Source: Myxococcales bacterium
GTDB lineage: Bacteria > Myxococcota_A > UBA796 > GCA-2862545
Direction: 5' to 3'
Assembly (NCBI GenBank): GCA_019634415.1
Contig: JAHQVJ010000254.1
Coordinates: forward strand, 1-64,000
DNA: 64,000 bases
Shown here: in pieces, positions 1 to 8,832 of the stretch
Layout of the letters: each line of letters starts with the position of its first letter
Numbering within the stretch: the stretch's first letter is position 1
Notes under the pieces: generated by a model
Told to the model about the DNA's origin: nothing
The model's input: the letters and a program-made list of their open reading frames with translations, nothing else
The model's database searches: none
Made by a program: the position numbers and the translations under genes

Positions 1-878
1 CATTGGGGCGCGATCCAGATCAGAACTCGCTCATCGTGCGCGTCTATGCCGGCAGCGGCAAGATCGCGGATATGTTGAGGTCCGACTTCTTCGGTCAATC
101 TGCCCCCAACTCAGTCGAGCGCGATACCTGGGCGGTGGGGTTCCAGCTGCTCGCGCTTCGCGGCTCCCTGTGGCTGGGGACCGCAGAGGAGCACACGGTG
201 GACCTCGACGAGGGAGTCACTGTGCACCTCGCCCCAGGCCTCGCCGTGGAGGTGGTGGAGCGGACGCTGCCCGACGTGGTGGTGGCGGCTCGGATCGATG
301 GGGGCTCGAGCCAGTTCCTGTGGGCAGATGTGTACAGCGTGATGCCGAACCGACGCGCAGAGTTGGTTCCTGGCTACCAAGCCCACGCAGCCGGCTGGCT
401 GTCTCCTTCGGCAGGGCAGTGGCAGTTTCAGCCAGCCGGGCGTGCTCCAGCTCCGTTTCGACCCGGCGACGTCTGGGAGCTCGGTGAGGGGCACTCGCTG
501 GAGGCCGTTGCCGTGCCGACCCAGGATGCACACCTGCAGATCACTCAGTCCGCGGTGGAGCAGTTGACCGTCCTCGGGCGCACCGACACTGCCCACCTAC
601 ATCGACAAGGCAGATCTCCACTCGTCCTGACAGGGCTACAGGCGCGCATGATCACGGAGCTGGGCCTGATAGGCACATCCGTGGACTGGAGGGTGCTGGC
701 GCAGGGGCTGTGGCCGACGGACCTCGAGCCAGACCGCGACAAGTACGATCAGCTGACACGGAGGCTCCGCATCAAACTCCGAGACCATGGGATCAGGACG
801 GACCTCGTACGGCCGACGAACACTGGGATGGTCGAGCTGTATCTACACAGGATGGATCGCTTCGTGGACGAAGCCTAG
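1..878 (+). CDS. Winged-helix (FHA-type) regulator, 5' end missing
   Basis: The reading frame is open from the left window edge, so the true start may lie outside; the first possible start inside is a TTG at position 3. The last 90 or so residues look like a transcriptional-regulator winged helix (ARMITELGLIG, then RRLRIKLRDHGI and a beta hairpin ending VELYLHRMDRFVDEA). From memory, myxobacterial FHA-domain proteins carry a similar tail after a variable middle region. The middle part here is beta-rich and I recognise no enzyme motif. The gene converges on the large NRPS-like gene with an 79-base gap. Assignment rests on the C-terminal pattern only; DNA binding is inferred. Confidence 0.5.
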   Translation, partial: LGRDPDQNSLIVRVYAGSGKIADMLRSDFFGQSAPNSVERDTWAVGFQLLALRGSLWLGTAEEHTVDLDEGVTVHLAPGLAVEVVERTLPDVVVAARIDGGSSQFLWADVYSVMPNRRAELVPGYQAHAAGWLSPSAGQWQFQPAGRAPAPFRPGDVWELGEGHSLEAVAVPTQDAHLQITQSAVEQLTVLGRTDTAHLHRQGRSPLVLTGLQARMITELGLIGTSVDWRVLAQGLWPTDLEPDRDKYDQLTRRLRIKLRDHGIRTDLVRPTNTGMVELYLHRMDRFVDEA

Positions 879-957
879 AAGTCGAAGCCGAGCAGCTACC
901 TGCGCGATCGGACACGCCCGGCAGGAGTGGATCACACGCTGTCGGATGGGCATCGCT

Positions 958-3900
958 TCAAACCCCGGACACAGCGCCCCAACTAGCTCGGCCAGGCCAC
1001 CCTTCCCAGACCTCGCCGCGCTGAACCACGTCGCCCCCCAGCACCAGCGTGTGCTCCGCCAGCCGTGCCCCGTCCTCCACCGCTCCCCACAGCAGCACCC
1101 GCGCGTCGCTCTTCAAGCTCACGCCTCGGCCGATGGTGATCGGCCCCAGCTCCCACTGCCCGCGGGTGTTCAGGTGCGCCACCAGGATCGCGCGGTCGAT
1201 CGTGGCGCCATCCCCGATGGTGAGCAGGTCGGGCTCCGTCGCCATCGGATCGGAGCCGTTCGGGTACAGGCACACGTCCCGGCCCACCGTGGCCCCGAGC
1301 GCGCGCAGGTAGTCCACCAGGTAGGCAGAGCCACCCAGCAGGTCCAGCAGCGAGCGCCCCGACAGCCAGGACTGGTGCAGCCGCTGGATCGCCTGGTGCA
1401 CCTTCCAGCGCTGGCAGTAGGGCGACGCATCCCACGGGTGCGCCCCCGGCACACGACGCCCCAGGAGCCACCACTTCGACGCCACCGAGGCCGCCAGCAT
1501 GGCGGAAGCCAACCCCGCATGCACGACCACGAAGCTGGCGAGCAGCAGCCCCCCGAAGCCCACCACCCCGACCTGTGCAGCCGTCGCCACGGGCAACGCC
1601 AGCGCCAAGGCCACCAGGAAGGCCCCGGCCTTGACGGAGGCCCCGAAGGCCGTCAGCACCAGGTTGAGCACGGCGTGGACCCAGGCCGGAAGCACGCGGT
1701 AGCTCGCCTGCCCCAAGAACAGCGCACGCCCGAACGGACGCATCGTGGCTGCCTCCTGCGGCCGAACCTGCCCCGACTCCACCTCGATCGGGCGCCGCCC
1801 GTCGAACCCCAGCCAGGTCGATCCCGGCGGAGCCACGAAGCCCGGAGGCGTGGTCGTGCCCGTGCCGAGCACCGCGTTGCGCTGCACGTGCGTGCCCGGC
1901 GCCAACGAGCAGCGATCCGCCACCGTTGCACCGTCCTCGATCACGATGGGCTGGGCCACCTCTCCATCGGACGCGAGCAGCGTGGTGCGCGACCCGAAGG
2001 TCACGTCGTCGCCGCAGGTGAACAGGTCGTACTCGATCAGCTGATGCCCCGTGCCCGGCCAGTAGATGCGCTGACCCACCCGAGCACCCAGCGACCGATA
2101 CAGCGTGCTGATGGCGCCGAAGTTGCTCCCGAGCAACGTGCCCAGCCCCCCGAAGGTGCCATCGGGGAGCAGCCGCCACATGAGGTACCGACGGAACTGC
2201 GCGAGCGGTCGATCCTGCCCCGCCCCCGCCCGGAAGCGCCCGATCACCCATCGCTTCAGCAGCACCACCCCGCCGAAGTACAGGAACGGGCTGACGAGCG
2301 CCAAGCTCACGCGCATCGACAGGTAGGCCGCCATCTTCTCCGGCAGCAGGAACCAGCTCGCCACGGCGTGCCAGCTCACGAGCGACGGCAGCGGCGGGAT
2401 CAGCAGGAGGAACACGTACAGCGGCAGCCAGGACGCCACCCGGTTCGCTGCCACCAGCGCATGCGCCAGCGCTCGAAGCCGCAGCGGCGGATGGATGGCG
2501 TGGGGGCGACACAGCCCCGGCCGAGGCTCGTCGGCGTCCCGAGGATGGCAACGAGCCGACGCGCCGGGAGGGAGGTGCCGACCCGCTGGCCACTCGGTGC
2601 CCGGCTCCACGAGGGCGCGCACGCCGATGGTGGCGCCAGCTCCGATGGTGATCGGCGCGAGCGTCATCCGTCCCGCCTCCATGGAGAACGGCCGCAGCAC
2701 GGCCCCCGAGTCCACGCAGACGTCGTCGCCCAGCGTCACCAGATCGGCCTCGCCGAGGTGAACGTCGGCCAGGATCCGCGTGCGACGCCCCACCGACGCG
2801 CCCAGCAGTCGCCAGTACGTCGCCGTCAGCCCATAGGAGGCCCCGAACAAGCCCAAGCCCGTGAACGACAGCCACTGGTTCACCCACCACCAGCGCAGGT
2901 AGGCCCCACCCCACAGCGCGCGGCTGCCGGCTCGGTAGCGGCCGATCAGGATCCACTTCGCCGCGATGCCGAGCAGCGGGAAGCCCACACCCGTCGCCCC
3001 AGCGGTGGCCAGCAGCGCCGCGATCAGCGACCCCGACCGGCTCGCGCCCCACAGGTGATGCGCGTTCACCCAGAAGACGATGAAGAGCAGCCACCCGGCC
3101 ACGCGTCGCGCCGGGAAGAACGTGAGGATGGGCAACGCCTGCACGAGGCGAGGGAGCAGCGCGGTCGAAGAGGGAGCCACGCCCACCTCGACGGGCACCT
3201 CGCGAACCTCCGGCGCCTCCTGTGGCTCCAAGGACCGGATGTGCTGTGCGAGGGCTGCGATGGTGCGGTGCTGGAACACCACCATGCTCTCGAGGGGTAC
3301 CGCCAGCTGGCGCCGTAGCCGACCCGCGAGCTGCACGGCGATCAGCGAGCCGCCGCCCAGCTCGAAGAAGTCGTCCCGTCGGCCGAAGGACTCGGCCTGC
3401 AGCAGCTCCGCCCACTGCCCGTGGAGGATCCGCTCGAGCTCGTCCACAGGCGCGTCGTCCTGTGCTTCCAGACAGGCGAGCGCCTCCTCGTCGACGGTCC
3501 CGTCCGCCCGGCGAGGCAGCGCCTCCACCCCCACCAGCCGGTACGGCACCAGCACGTCGTGGAGCTCCCCCCGGAGCTGCTCGCGCAGCGCCTCGGGGCA
3601 CGGGGGCACAGCACTCACGGCGAGGCACACACCGTCGTCGGTGGCCCACACGTGCGACTCCCCCGCGGGATGCAGCCGGGCCACCACAGCGCGGACCTCC
3701 GACAGATCGAGCGACACACGCCGCACCACGATGGGCTCGCGCCGATCCGTGCCCGGCGCGGGGCAGTCCGCCTCGAACAGCCGCTCGAGCTGCGGCGAGC
3801 GCTCGTCCACCGCCCCGAGGCCGAGCCGTCGGGCCAAGCCGATGCGCATCGTCTTGTTGGCGTGACTGCGCGGCAGCGCCTCCATGAACACCAACACGAC

Positions 3901-5445
3901 GGGCCACTTCGACAGGTGCAGACGCCCCCGCAGGAAGGCGTGCAGCGAGCGCAGATCCGGGCGGCGCTCCGCCACGATCACCGCTCCGACCACCTCGTCC
4001 AGCACGTCGTGGCGGACCACGAAGGCCAGCGCCGCCGAGACGTCGGGGTGCGCGAGCAGGGCCGACTCCACCTCGAAGGGCGAGATGATCTCGCCACCCC
4101 GGTTGATCACCTCCTTGCTCCGACCCGTGATGGTGAGGAAGTCGTCGTCGTCGAGGACGCCGAGGTCGCCGGTGTCGAACCAGCCGTCCGCGCGCACAGG
4201 CGGTGCATCGGGGCCCTCGTAGCCCCGCATCACCGGCGCACCGCGCAGCATCACGCGCCCCGCCGTGCCCCGCGGCAGCGGACACCCCTCCGCCGTGCGG
4301 ATGCTCACCTCGGCCCCCAGCACACGTCCACTCGACCGCGCCGGGAACGCTCCCTGCAGCGGCGGGCAGGAGATGGGCATGCACTCCGTCATCCCGTAGC
4401 TGGGGAGCACCCTGGCTCCGAAGCGCGACTGCAGCTCCTGCTGCGTCTCCGGAAGCAAGGCCCCCGCAGCGTTGGCGATGAAGCGCAGCCGTACCGACGC
4501 GTCGGTGTGGTGCGCCCCCTCGTCGAGGATCATGCGATGCATGGTCGGCGCGGCGTAGTACCAGGTCACCGGGCTGGACTGGACCGCCCTCCAGAACAGA
4601 TCGGGATCGAACCCCGGCGCGTGCACCATGGGGCTGCCCGCGAGCAGGGGCGCGAACACGTTGCGGTAGATGCCGCCCGAGTGGAACAGCGGCATCATGT
4701 TGAGGCCGCAGTCCAGGGGCCCGAGCTGAAGCGATGCAGCGATACAGCAGGCGCCCACGCACAGATCCTGCAGCACGATCGGGACCACCTTCTTCGTCCC
4801 CGACGTCCCCGACGTGGTCAGGAGCAGCACCACGTCCGTCGCTGCGTTCGCGACTGGCCCGCCGGCTCGGCCCTCGAACCGCGCGCTCACCCAAGGCACG
4901 AGATCGAACAGACCCGCCTCCTCGCGCGGATGGAGCTCCAGCACCGGCACCCCCAGCCGCCTCGCCACCGCGCCGAGCGGGGTCTGCTGCGACCCCCGCG
5001 GCAGGATCAGCACCTCCACACCTGCCGCCTCCAGATCCGCCGCCAGAGCGTCCTCGGGCCGCTCCGGGTTCACCGGGACCGCCACCCCCACCGCGATGGT
5101 GGCCACCAAGCACACCGCGAGATCGGGCCCGTTCGGCAGCGCGATCCCACACCGCACCCCTGGCCGGATCCCCGCCGCCACCAAAGGCGACGCCTCACAG
5201 ACGAAGGCGCGCAGCTCGCGAAACGTGGTCGGCCGCCGCGTCGACACGGGATCAGAGATCGCAGGATCGTCGGTGCTCGGCAGCACGTCGGCCAGCTGCC
5301 GCAGCGAGAGCACCGGCGTGCCGTCGTCGGGCCCGTGGCCGAGCATCCGCTGCGCACTCAGCACGCGGTGGCGTCGCCAGCGCCTCGACCACTCCGTGAG
5401 GTGATCACCGAGCGGAATGCCTAGGGCCTTCAGGGTTGCGTTCAT
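958..5445 (-). CDS. Pls/PosA-type NRPS-like protein (adenylation, carrier, membrane/beta-helix repeats)
   Basis: A 1,495-residue protein. The adenylation domain fills about residues 1-540: P-loop TTSGTSGTKK near 210, SYGMTE near 350, WFDTGDLG near 425, and the A10-like SHANKT lysine near 530. A second piece resembling an AMP-binding C-terminal subdomain follows (LPRRADGTVDEEAL near 645). A carrier domain has its phosphopantetheine serine in FFELGGGSLIAVQ near 700. The last 740 residues hold three modules, each with hydrophobic helices followed by hexapeptide (left-handed beta-helix) repeats. This matches the NRPS terminal-domain family of Pls/PosA, linked in actinomycetes and fungi to polylysine-type or N-alkyl peptide products. 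No partner biosynthetic genes flank it. I chose the ATG at 5445 over a GTG 27 bases upstream because the family-like sequence begins there. The product is unknown. Confidence 0.85.
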   Translation of the reverse strand: MNATLKALGIPLGDHLTEWSRRWRRHRVLSAQRMLGHGPDDGTPVLSLRQLADVLPSTDDPAISDPVSTRRPTTFRELRAFVCEASPLVAAGIRPGVRCGIALPNGPDLAVCLVATIAVGVAVPVNPERPEDALAADLEAAGVEVLILPRGSQQTPLGAVARRLGVPVLELHPREEAGLFDLVPWVSARFEGRAGGPVANAATDVVLLLTTSGTSGTKKVVPIVLQDLCVGACCIAASLQLGPLDCGLNMMPLFHSGGIYRNVFAPLLAGSPMVHAPGFDPDLFWRAVQSSPVTWYYAAPTMHRMILDEGAHHTDASVRLRFIANAAGALLPETQQELQSRFGARVLPSYGMTECMPISCPPLQGAFPARSSGRVLGAEVSIRTAEGCPLPRGTAGRVMLRGAPVMRGYEGPDAPPVRADGWFDTGDLGVLDDDDFLTITGRSKEVINRGGEIISPFEVESALLAHPDVSAALAFVVRHDVLDEVVGAVIVAERRPDLRSLHAFLRGRLHLSKWPVVLVFMEALPRSHANKTMRIGLARRLGLGAVDERSPQLERLFEADCPAPGTDRREPIVVRRVSLDLSEVRAVVARLHPAGESHVWATDDGVCLAVSAVPPCPEALREQLRGELHDVLVPYRLVGVEALPRRADGTVDEEALACLEAQDDAPVDELERILHGQWAELLQAESFGRRDDFFELGGGSLIAVQLAGRLRRQLAVPLESMVVFQHRTIAALAQHIRSLEPQEAPEVREVPVEVGVAPSSTALLPRLVQALPILTFFPARRVAGWLLFIVFWVNAHHLWGASRSGSLIAALLATAGATGVGFPLLGIAAKWILIGRYRAGSRALWGGAYLRWWWVNQWLSFTGLGLFGASYGLTATYWRLLGASVGRRTRILADVHLGEADLVTLGDDVCVDSGAVLRPFSMEAGRMTLAPITIGAGATIGVRALVEPGTEWPAGRHLPPGASARCHPRDADEPRPGLCRPHAIHPPLRLRALAHALVAANRVASWLPLYVFLLLIPPLPSLVSWHAVASWFLLPEKMAAYLSMRVSLALVSPFLYFGGVVLLKRWVIGRFRAGAGQDRPLAQFRRYLMWRLLPDGTFGGLGTLLGSNFGAISTLYRSLGARVGQRIYWPGTGHQLIEYDLFTCGDDVTFGSRTTLLASDGEVAQPIVIEDGATVADRCSLAPGTHVQRNAVLGTGTTTPPGFVAPPGSTWLGFDGRRPIEVESGQVRPQEAATMRPFGRALFLGQASYRVLPAWVHAVLNLVLTAFGASVKAGAFLVALALALPVATAAQVGVVGFGGLLLASFVVVHAGLASAMLAASVASKWWLLGRRVPGAHPWDASPYCQRWKVHQAIQRLHQSWLSGRSLLDLLGGSAYLVDYLRALGATVGRDVCLYPNGSDPMATEPDLLTIGDGATIDRAILVAHLNTRGQWELGPITIGRGVSLKSDARVLLWGAVEDGARLAEHTLVLGGDVVQRGEVWEGWPGRASWGAVSGV

Positions 5446-5810
5446 CGAGCGCCTCGGGGGGTGCGGGCTCACCGACGACCACGACGAAGGGCGCAGAGCC
5501 CCTGGTCACGCACTTGCCAGCGCGGCGATCACGGCTCGCTCCCCCGTCGGTCCTTCCCCGTCCGGCTTCGACGCCACCCTCCGTGGCGAAACCCGATACG
5601 CCTGGTTCGAGGCCGACGCCGCAGCCGTTACTCGAAGGGTTCAGGCAGCCACGACCGCGGGCGGGCCTCGCACAGCCGATGGCGCAAGATCTCGTTTGTC
5701 TCTAGATGATCTCGCTCGTTCGATGACATCGAACGCTGCGTGCGGCGGATCTGTACGGCTCTTCCGGCGCTCCCATGCGACGGTGGCCGTGTCAGTCCCA
5801 GGGGAGTGAG
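5446..5810. other. Divergent intergenic region with one strong palindrome
   Basis: The 365 bases between the divergent NRPS-like gene and the SnoaL-like gene contain open frames but none with a convincing ribosome site, codon pattern or recognisable protein. The only structured element I see is the 19-base palindrome listed separately. The region must hold promoters for both flanking genes, but I could not pick out clear -35/-10 hexamers. Confidence 0.5.
5717..5735. promoter_or_regulatory. 19-bp perfect palindrome, probable operator
   Basis: CGTTCGATG-A-CATCGAACG: two 9-base arms around a single central base, about 75 bases before the SnoaL-like start. There is no T-run, and it lies between divergent promoters, so an operator is more likely than a terminator. 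The regulator is not identified. The nearby LysR gene (6542-7468) is one candidate, but LysR sites usually have a T-N11-A core rather than long perfect arms. Confidence 0.5.
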
Positions 5811-6545
5811 ATGACCGACCTACGTGCCGTCATGGCAGCCGCTCGTCGCGGCGACGCCGACACCGTCGTCCGCGCCATGGGCCCCACCTCCGTGGTCCGT
5901 GATCAGCGACTCGGCGTGCTCGACGGAGCGCAAGGCGTGCGCCGCTGGGCCACGGACTCGGCCGTCTGGCTCGAGGGGCTGGCGGCCGAGGCCACCGAGC
6001 TGTCCCACACCGCATCCGACGACCGGCTGGTGCTCGAGCTGTCCCTGGACCTGACGGTCGACGGCGAGGTCGTCGACCTGCCCTACGTGATCGTCGCAGA
6101 CCGCGGACCGAGCGGCTTCACCGAGCTGCGGACGTACCACTCGACGTGGCCCTACACAGGCCAGCACGTGTTCCGGCCACCGCCGCTGGCGGGCCGTCCC
6201 ACGGAGAGCGTCCCGGACATCTTCTCCGAGTACATCGCTCGCATCAGCGTGGCCGACATCGACTGGGTGCTGCAGAACTTCACCGAGGACGGCTACGTGC
6301 GCGAGCCCAGCGGCAATCGCTGGCGCCACGCCGGACCCGACGGACGCGCAGCGTTCTACGGGCACCTGATCGATGCGCCTCGCGCCCGCTTCGACCTGTC
6401 CACCAGCACGGTGGAGGGGGGACGCATCGCGGTCGAGTACGCCTTCGCCTACGGTGATGCCGAGATGGTGGGAGGCGTCTGCATCATGGAGGTGCGAGGG
6501 GACCGCATCGCAGCCGTGCGCATCACCGACGACGTGGCCGCCTAA
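5811..6545 (+). CDS. Tandem SnoaL/NTF2-like protein
   Basis: A 244-residue protein with two copies of an NTF2-like fold: residues 1-110 (helical start, then SFDLTVDG-like strands ending in ELRTYHSTWP) and about 128-244 (SEYIARISVADIDWVLQNFTEDGYVREP, ending VCIMEVRGDRIAAVRI). Members of this fold act as small-molecule isomerases, cyclases or dehydratases, or as ligand binders. No catalytic residues can be assigned here. The start is the ATG preceded by GGGGAG; an in-frame upstream ATG at 5775 lacks a ribosome site. The gene meets the LysR gene tail to tail with a 4-base overlap. Confidence 0.65.
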   Translation: MTDLRAVMAAARRGDADTVVRAMGPTSVVRDQRLGVLDGAQGVRRWATDSAVWLEGLAAEATELSHTASDDRLVLELSLDLTVDGEVVDLPYVIVADRGPSGFTELRTYHSTWPYTGQHVFRPPPLAGRPTESVPDIFSEYIARISVADIDWVLQNFTEDGYVREPSGNRWRHAGPDGRAAFYGHLIDAPRARFDLSTSTVEGGRIAVEYAFAYGDAEMVGGVCIMEVRGDRIAAVRITDDVAA

Positions 6546-7468
6546 GGCGCGTCCGGCCCGTCGCCGCGAAACGCCTCCAGCAGTAGCTCCACGAACAGCG
6601 TGACCTTCGCGTCGAACATCTTCGGAGACGGCGTCACCGCGTAGAAGGCAACCCTGCCGGCGGACCACTCCGGCAGCACGTCCACGAGCTCGCCCGCGTC
6701 CACTTGCGATCGAACCAGCTCGCGGGGCACCACGCCGAAGCCGATCCCGGCCGCCACGAAGCGGATGAAGGTCGCACCGGTGGACACGCTGGCCCGCACC
6801 TCCGAGGCCGCCACGACGGTCGCCGGCGAGGACGCGTGGACCAGCTCGAGGGAGCGGCCCCGCTGCGTGAACTGCACCCAGGGCACGTGCTCGAGGTCGA
6901 CCGGATGGACGACGGGCCACCGCTGCACCACCGCCGGTGCCGCGAAGATCCCGTACGTCCCGTCGTGGAGCAGCCGCGCACCGAAGGAGGAGTCCGCCAG
7001 CGGGCCCCGACGGATCGCCACGTCGATCCCTTCGTCGAGCAGGTCCAGGTTGCGTGCGTCCACCCGGCAGTCCACACGGACAGCGGGGTGCCGCTCCAGC
7101 ATGATCTGCATGGCGGGCGCCACGATCCCATCGGCGATGACATCGGGCGCGGTGACCACCAGGGTCCCCCCCGGCGACTCGGCAAAGCTCCTCGCCCGGC
7201 GACTGCCTCGATCCCAGCTGGCCAGGATCTCCTTGGCCTCCACCAGCAGCCCCTCCCCCGCCGCAGTGAGCGCAATCGCTCGCGACGTACGCTGCACGAG
7301 CCTCACGTGCAGCGCCTCCTCCAGCGCCCGGATGTGGTGACTGACGGTGCTCGGCGACAGCCCCAGCGCCTCCGCCGCTCCCCGAAAGGAGCCGAGCCGC
7401 GCCAGCTCCACGAAGACCGCCAGGCGCGGCAGGTGCTTGACGGCCTCCCGCAGGGACTCGTTGGCCAT
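6542..7468 (-). CDS. LysR-family transcriptional regulator
   Basis: A 308-residue protein of normal LysR length. The winged helix-turn-helix occupies residues 10-70 (LGSFRGAAEALGLSPSTVSHHIRALE), followed by a periplasmic-binding-protein-like effector domain from about 95 (SPGGTLVVTAPDVIADGIVAP). It is transcribed away from the small-protein gene pair at 7538-8790 and converges on the SnoaL-like gene. By LysR convention it could control either neighbour. The effector is unknown. Confidence 0.9.
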   Translation of the reverse strand: MANESLREAVKHLPRLAVFVELARLGSFRGAAEALGLSPSTVSHHIRALEEALHVRLVQRTSRAIALTAAGEGLLVEAKEILASWDRGSRRARSFAESPGGTLVVTAPDVIADGIVAPAMQIMLERHPAVRVDCRVDARNLDLLDEGIDVAIRRGPLADSSFGARLLHDGTYGIFAAPAVVQRWPVVHPVDLEHVPWVQFTQRGRSLELVHASSPATVVAASEVRASVSTGATFIRFVAAGIGFGVVPRELVRSQVDAGELVDVLPEWSAGRVAFYAVTPSPKMFDAKVTLFVELLLEAFRGDGPDAP

Positions 7469-7537
7469 CTCGTGTTGCTCCCCCTCCGTCCGTGATCAGA
7501 TTGGCCCGCGGAGGTGGATGTGCAAGGAGACTACTTG

Positions 7538-8179
7538 ATGGATCTGATCCGGGGCCTCGCGGGCCTGGCCTACTGGATGGCCACGCTGGGCGGCCGGCCC
7601 GAGCAACACGACCAGCTGTCCGAGGTGGCCGTCACCGACGGAAAGCTCCGCTCCGTCACCCCCAAGGTGCTGGCCCTGATGAGCGTGACCATGATCCTGG
7701 GCCTGCTGGCGGTGGGCACGGTGTCGGACCATGCGGTCCTGAACGCCGCAGCCACGCTGACGGAGATCGCCGAGGAGCAGCTGGACGACGCAGCCGTAGG
7801 CGAGGCGCTGCACCAGCGAGCGGTGGTGCTCTACGATCTCGGAAGCACCGAAGACCGCACACACCTCGCCTCCCACCGGGGCTCCGCCACCCTCAGCGCA
7901 GAGGCCATCGACGCGCTGCCCCTGCCGGCAGAGGTGCGGAGCAGCCTGATCCGCGTGCTCGATCGGCTCGGCCACCTCGCACGCGCCGAGGACCACCTGT
8001 TCGAGCTGGTGTGGGCCGACGCCGGGGCTGCCTGGGATCTGGGCCACCAGCTCTACGCGGCCTGGCAGACCCTGTCCGACGACGCACTGGTGGCCGGGGG
8101 GCTCGAGCGCGCCGAGCTGTCGTCGGGCCTGGCGGACCTCCGGGTTCGCGCTCAGCCTTCAGCGACGGGCACCTCGTGA
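7538..8179 (+). CDS. Uncharacterised 213-residue protein coupled to YiiX-like hydrolase
   Basis: I do not recognise the family with certainty. The protein starts MDLIRGLAGLAYWMATLG and is otherwise alpha-helical with TPR-like spacing (EEQLDDAAVGEALHQRAVVLYDLG; LGHLARAEDHLFELVW). There is no signal peptide. The ATG at 7538 has AAGGAGA seven bases upstream. A GTG at 7514 would add eight residues (VQGDYL), and similar DYLM-type starts occur in some DUF families, so the longer form cannot be excluded. Its stop codon overlaps the start of the next gene (GTGA), implying translational coupling. Confidence 0.55.
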   Translation: MDLIRGLAGLAYWMATLGGRPEQHDQLSEVAVTDGKLRSVTPKVLALMSVTMILGLLAVGTVSDHAVLNAAATLTEIAEEQLDDAAVGEALHQRAVVLYDLGSTEDRTHLASHRGSATLSAEAIDALPLPAEVRSSLIRVLDRLGHLARAEDHLFELVWADAGAAWDLGHQLYAAWQTLSDDALVAGGLERAELSSGLADLRVRAQPSATGTS

Positions 8180-8790
8180 TCGGAGTGCTCACCCTGCTCG
8201 CCTTGCTGGGGCGCGCTCACGCCGAGCCCACCGAGCTGCCCCTGCAGGACGGCGACATCGTGCTGCACAAGTCCCGCTCGGCGCAGAGCACGGCCCTGCG
8301 GGCCGCCACGGGCAGCCCCTACACCCACGTGGGCCTCGCCTTCACCCGCGACGGCACCGTCCAGATCCTCGAGGCCGTGCAGCCCGTGCGGTGGACGCCG
8401 CTGGCGGACTGGGTGGCCCGCGGACACAGCGCCCACGTGGTGGTGGTCCGCGCGGAGGAGCCACTCACCGAGCACGACGTCGCCACTCTGCGGCGCAGTG
8501 CCGAGGGTCATCTCGGCCGAGACTACGACTTGCTGTTTCGCTGGGACGACGCACGGATCTACTGCTCGGAGCTCGTCTACAAGGCCTATGCCGCCATCGG
8601 ACGACCCGTCGGAGACCTGGTTCCCCTGGGCTCCTTCGACCTGACGAGCGACGCCGTACAGCAGCTGGTCCGAACGCGCACTCGCGCCTCGCTGGATCTG
8701 TCCGAGCCCGTCGTTGCTCCGGCCTCCATGCTGGACCACGCGGGATTCCGGATCGTGCACTCCACCGACCCGTCCGTCCCCGCACACTAG
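8176..8790 (+). CDS. YiiX/YebB-like NlpC/P60-superfamily cysteine hydrolase, exported
   Basis: A 204-residue protein with a short signal peptide (VIGVLTLLALLGRAHA, cleavage after AHA). The circularly permuted papain-like fold of the YiiX group is suggested by GDIVLHKSRS near residue 27, TGSPYTHVGLAF (candidate catalytic His) near 45, and RIYCSELVYKAY (candidate nucleophile Cys) near 130. Relatives hydrolyse peptide or amide bonds, including peptidoglycan stems; the substrate here is not known. It starts with a GTG inside the preceding stop codon, so expression likely depends on translation of the upstream gene. Confidence 0.75.
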   Translation: MIGVLTLLALLGRAHAEPTELPLQDGDIVLHKSRSAQSTALRAATGSPYTHVGLAFTRDGTVQILEAVQPVRWTPLADWVARGHSAHVVVVRAEEPLTEHDVATLRRSAEGHLGRDYDLLFRWDDARIYCSELVYKAYAAIGRPVGDLVPLGSFDLTSDAVQQLVRTRTRASLDLSEPVVAPASMLDHAGFRIVHSTDPSVPAH

Positions 8791-8832
8791 GCGCAGCAGA
8801 ACGTCTATGGTGGAGCCGCTGCCGGAGGACAG

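Noticed and set aside
787..3318. 843-codon plus-strand open frame
   Set aside because: It is antisense to the NRPS-like gene, rich in Arg, His, Pro and Gln, and shows no domain; a GC-skew artefact.
3421..5424. 667-codon plus-strand open frame
   Set aside because: Antisense shadow of the adenylation domain with no family features.
5417..5809. 130-codon frame in the gap before the SnoaL-like gene
   Set aside because: No ribosome site, no domain, and it would overlap the NRPS-like start.
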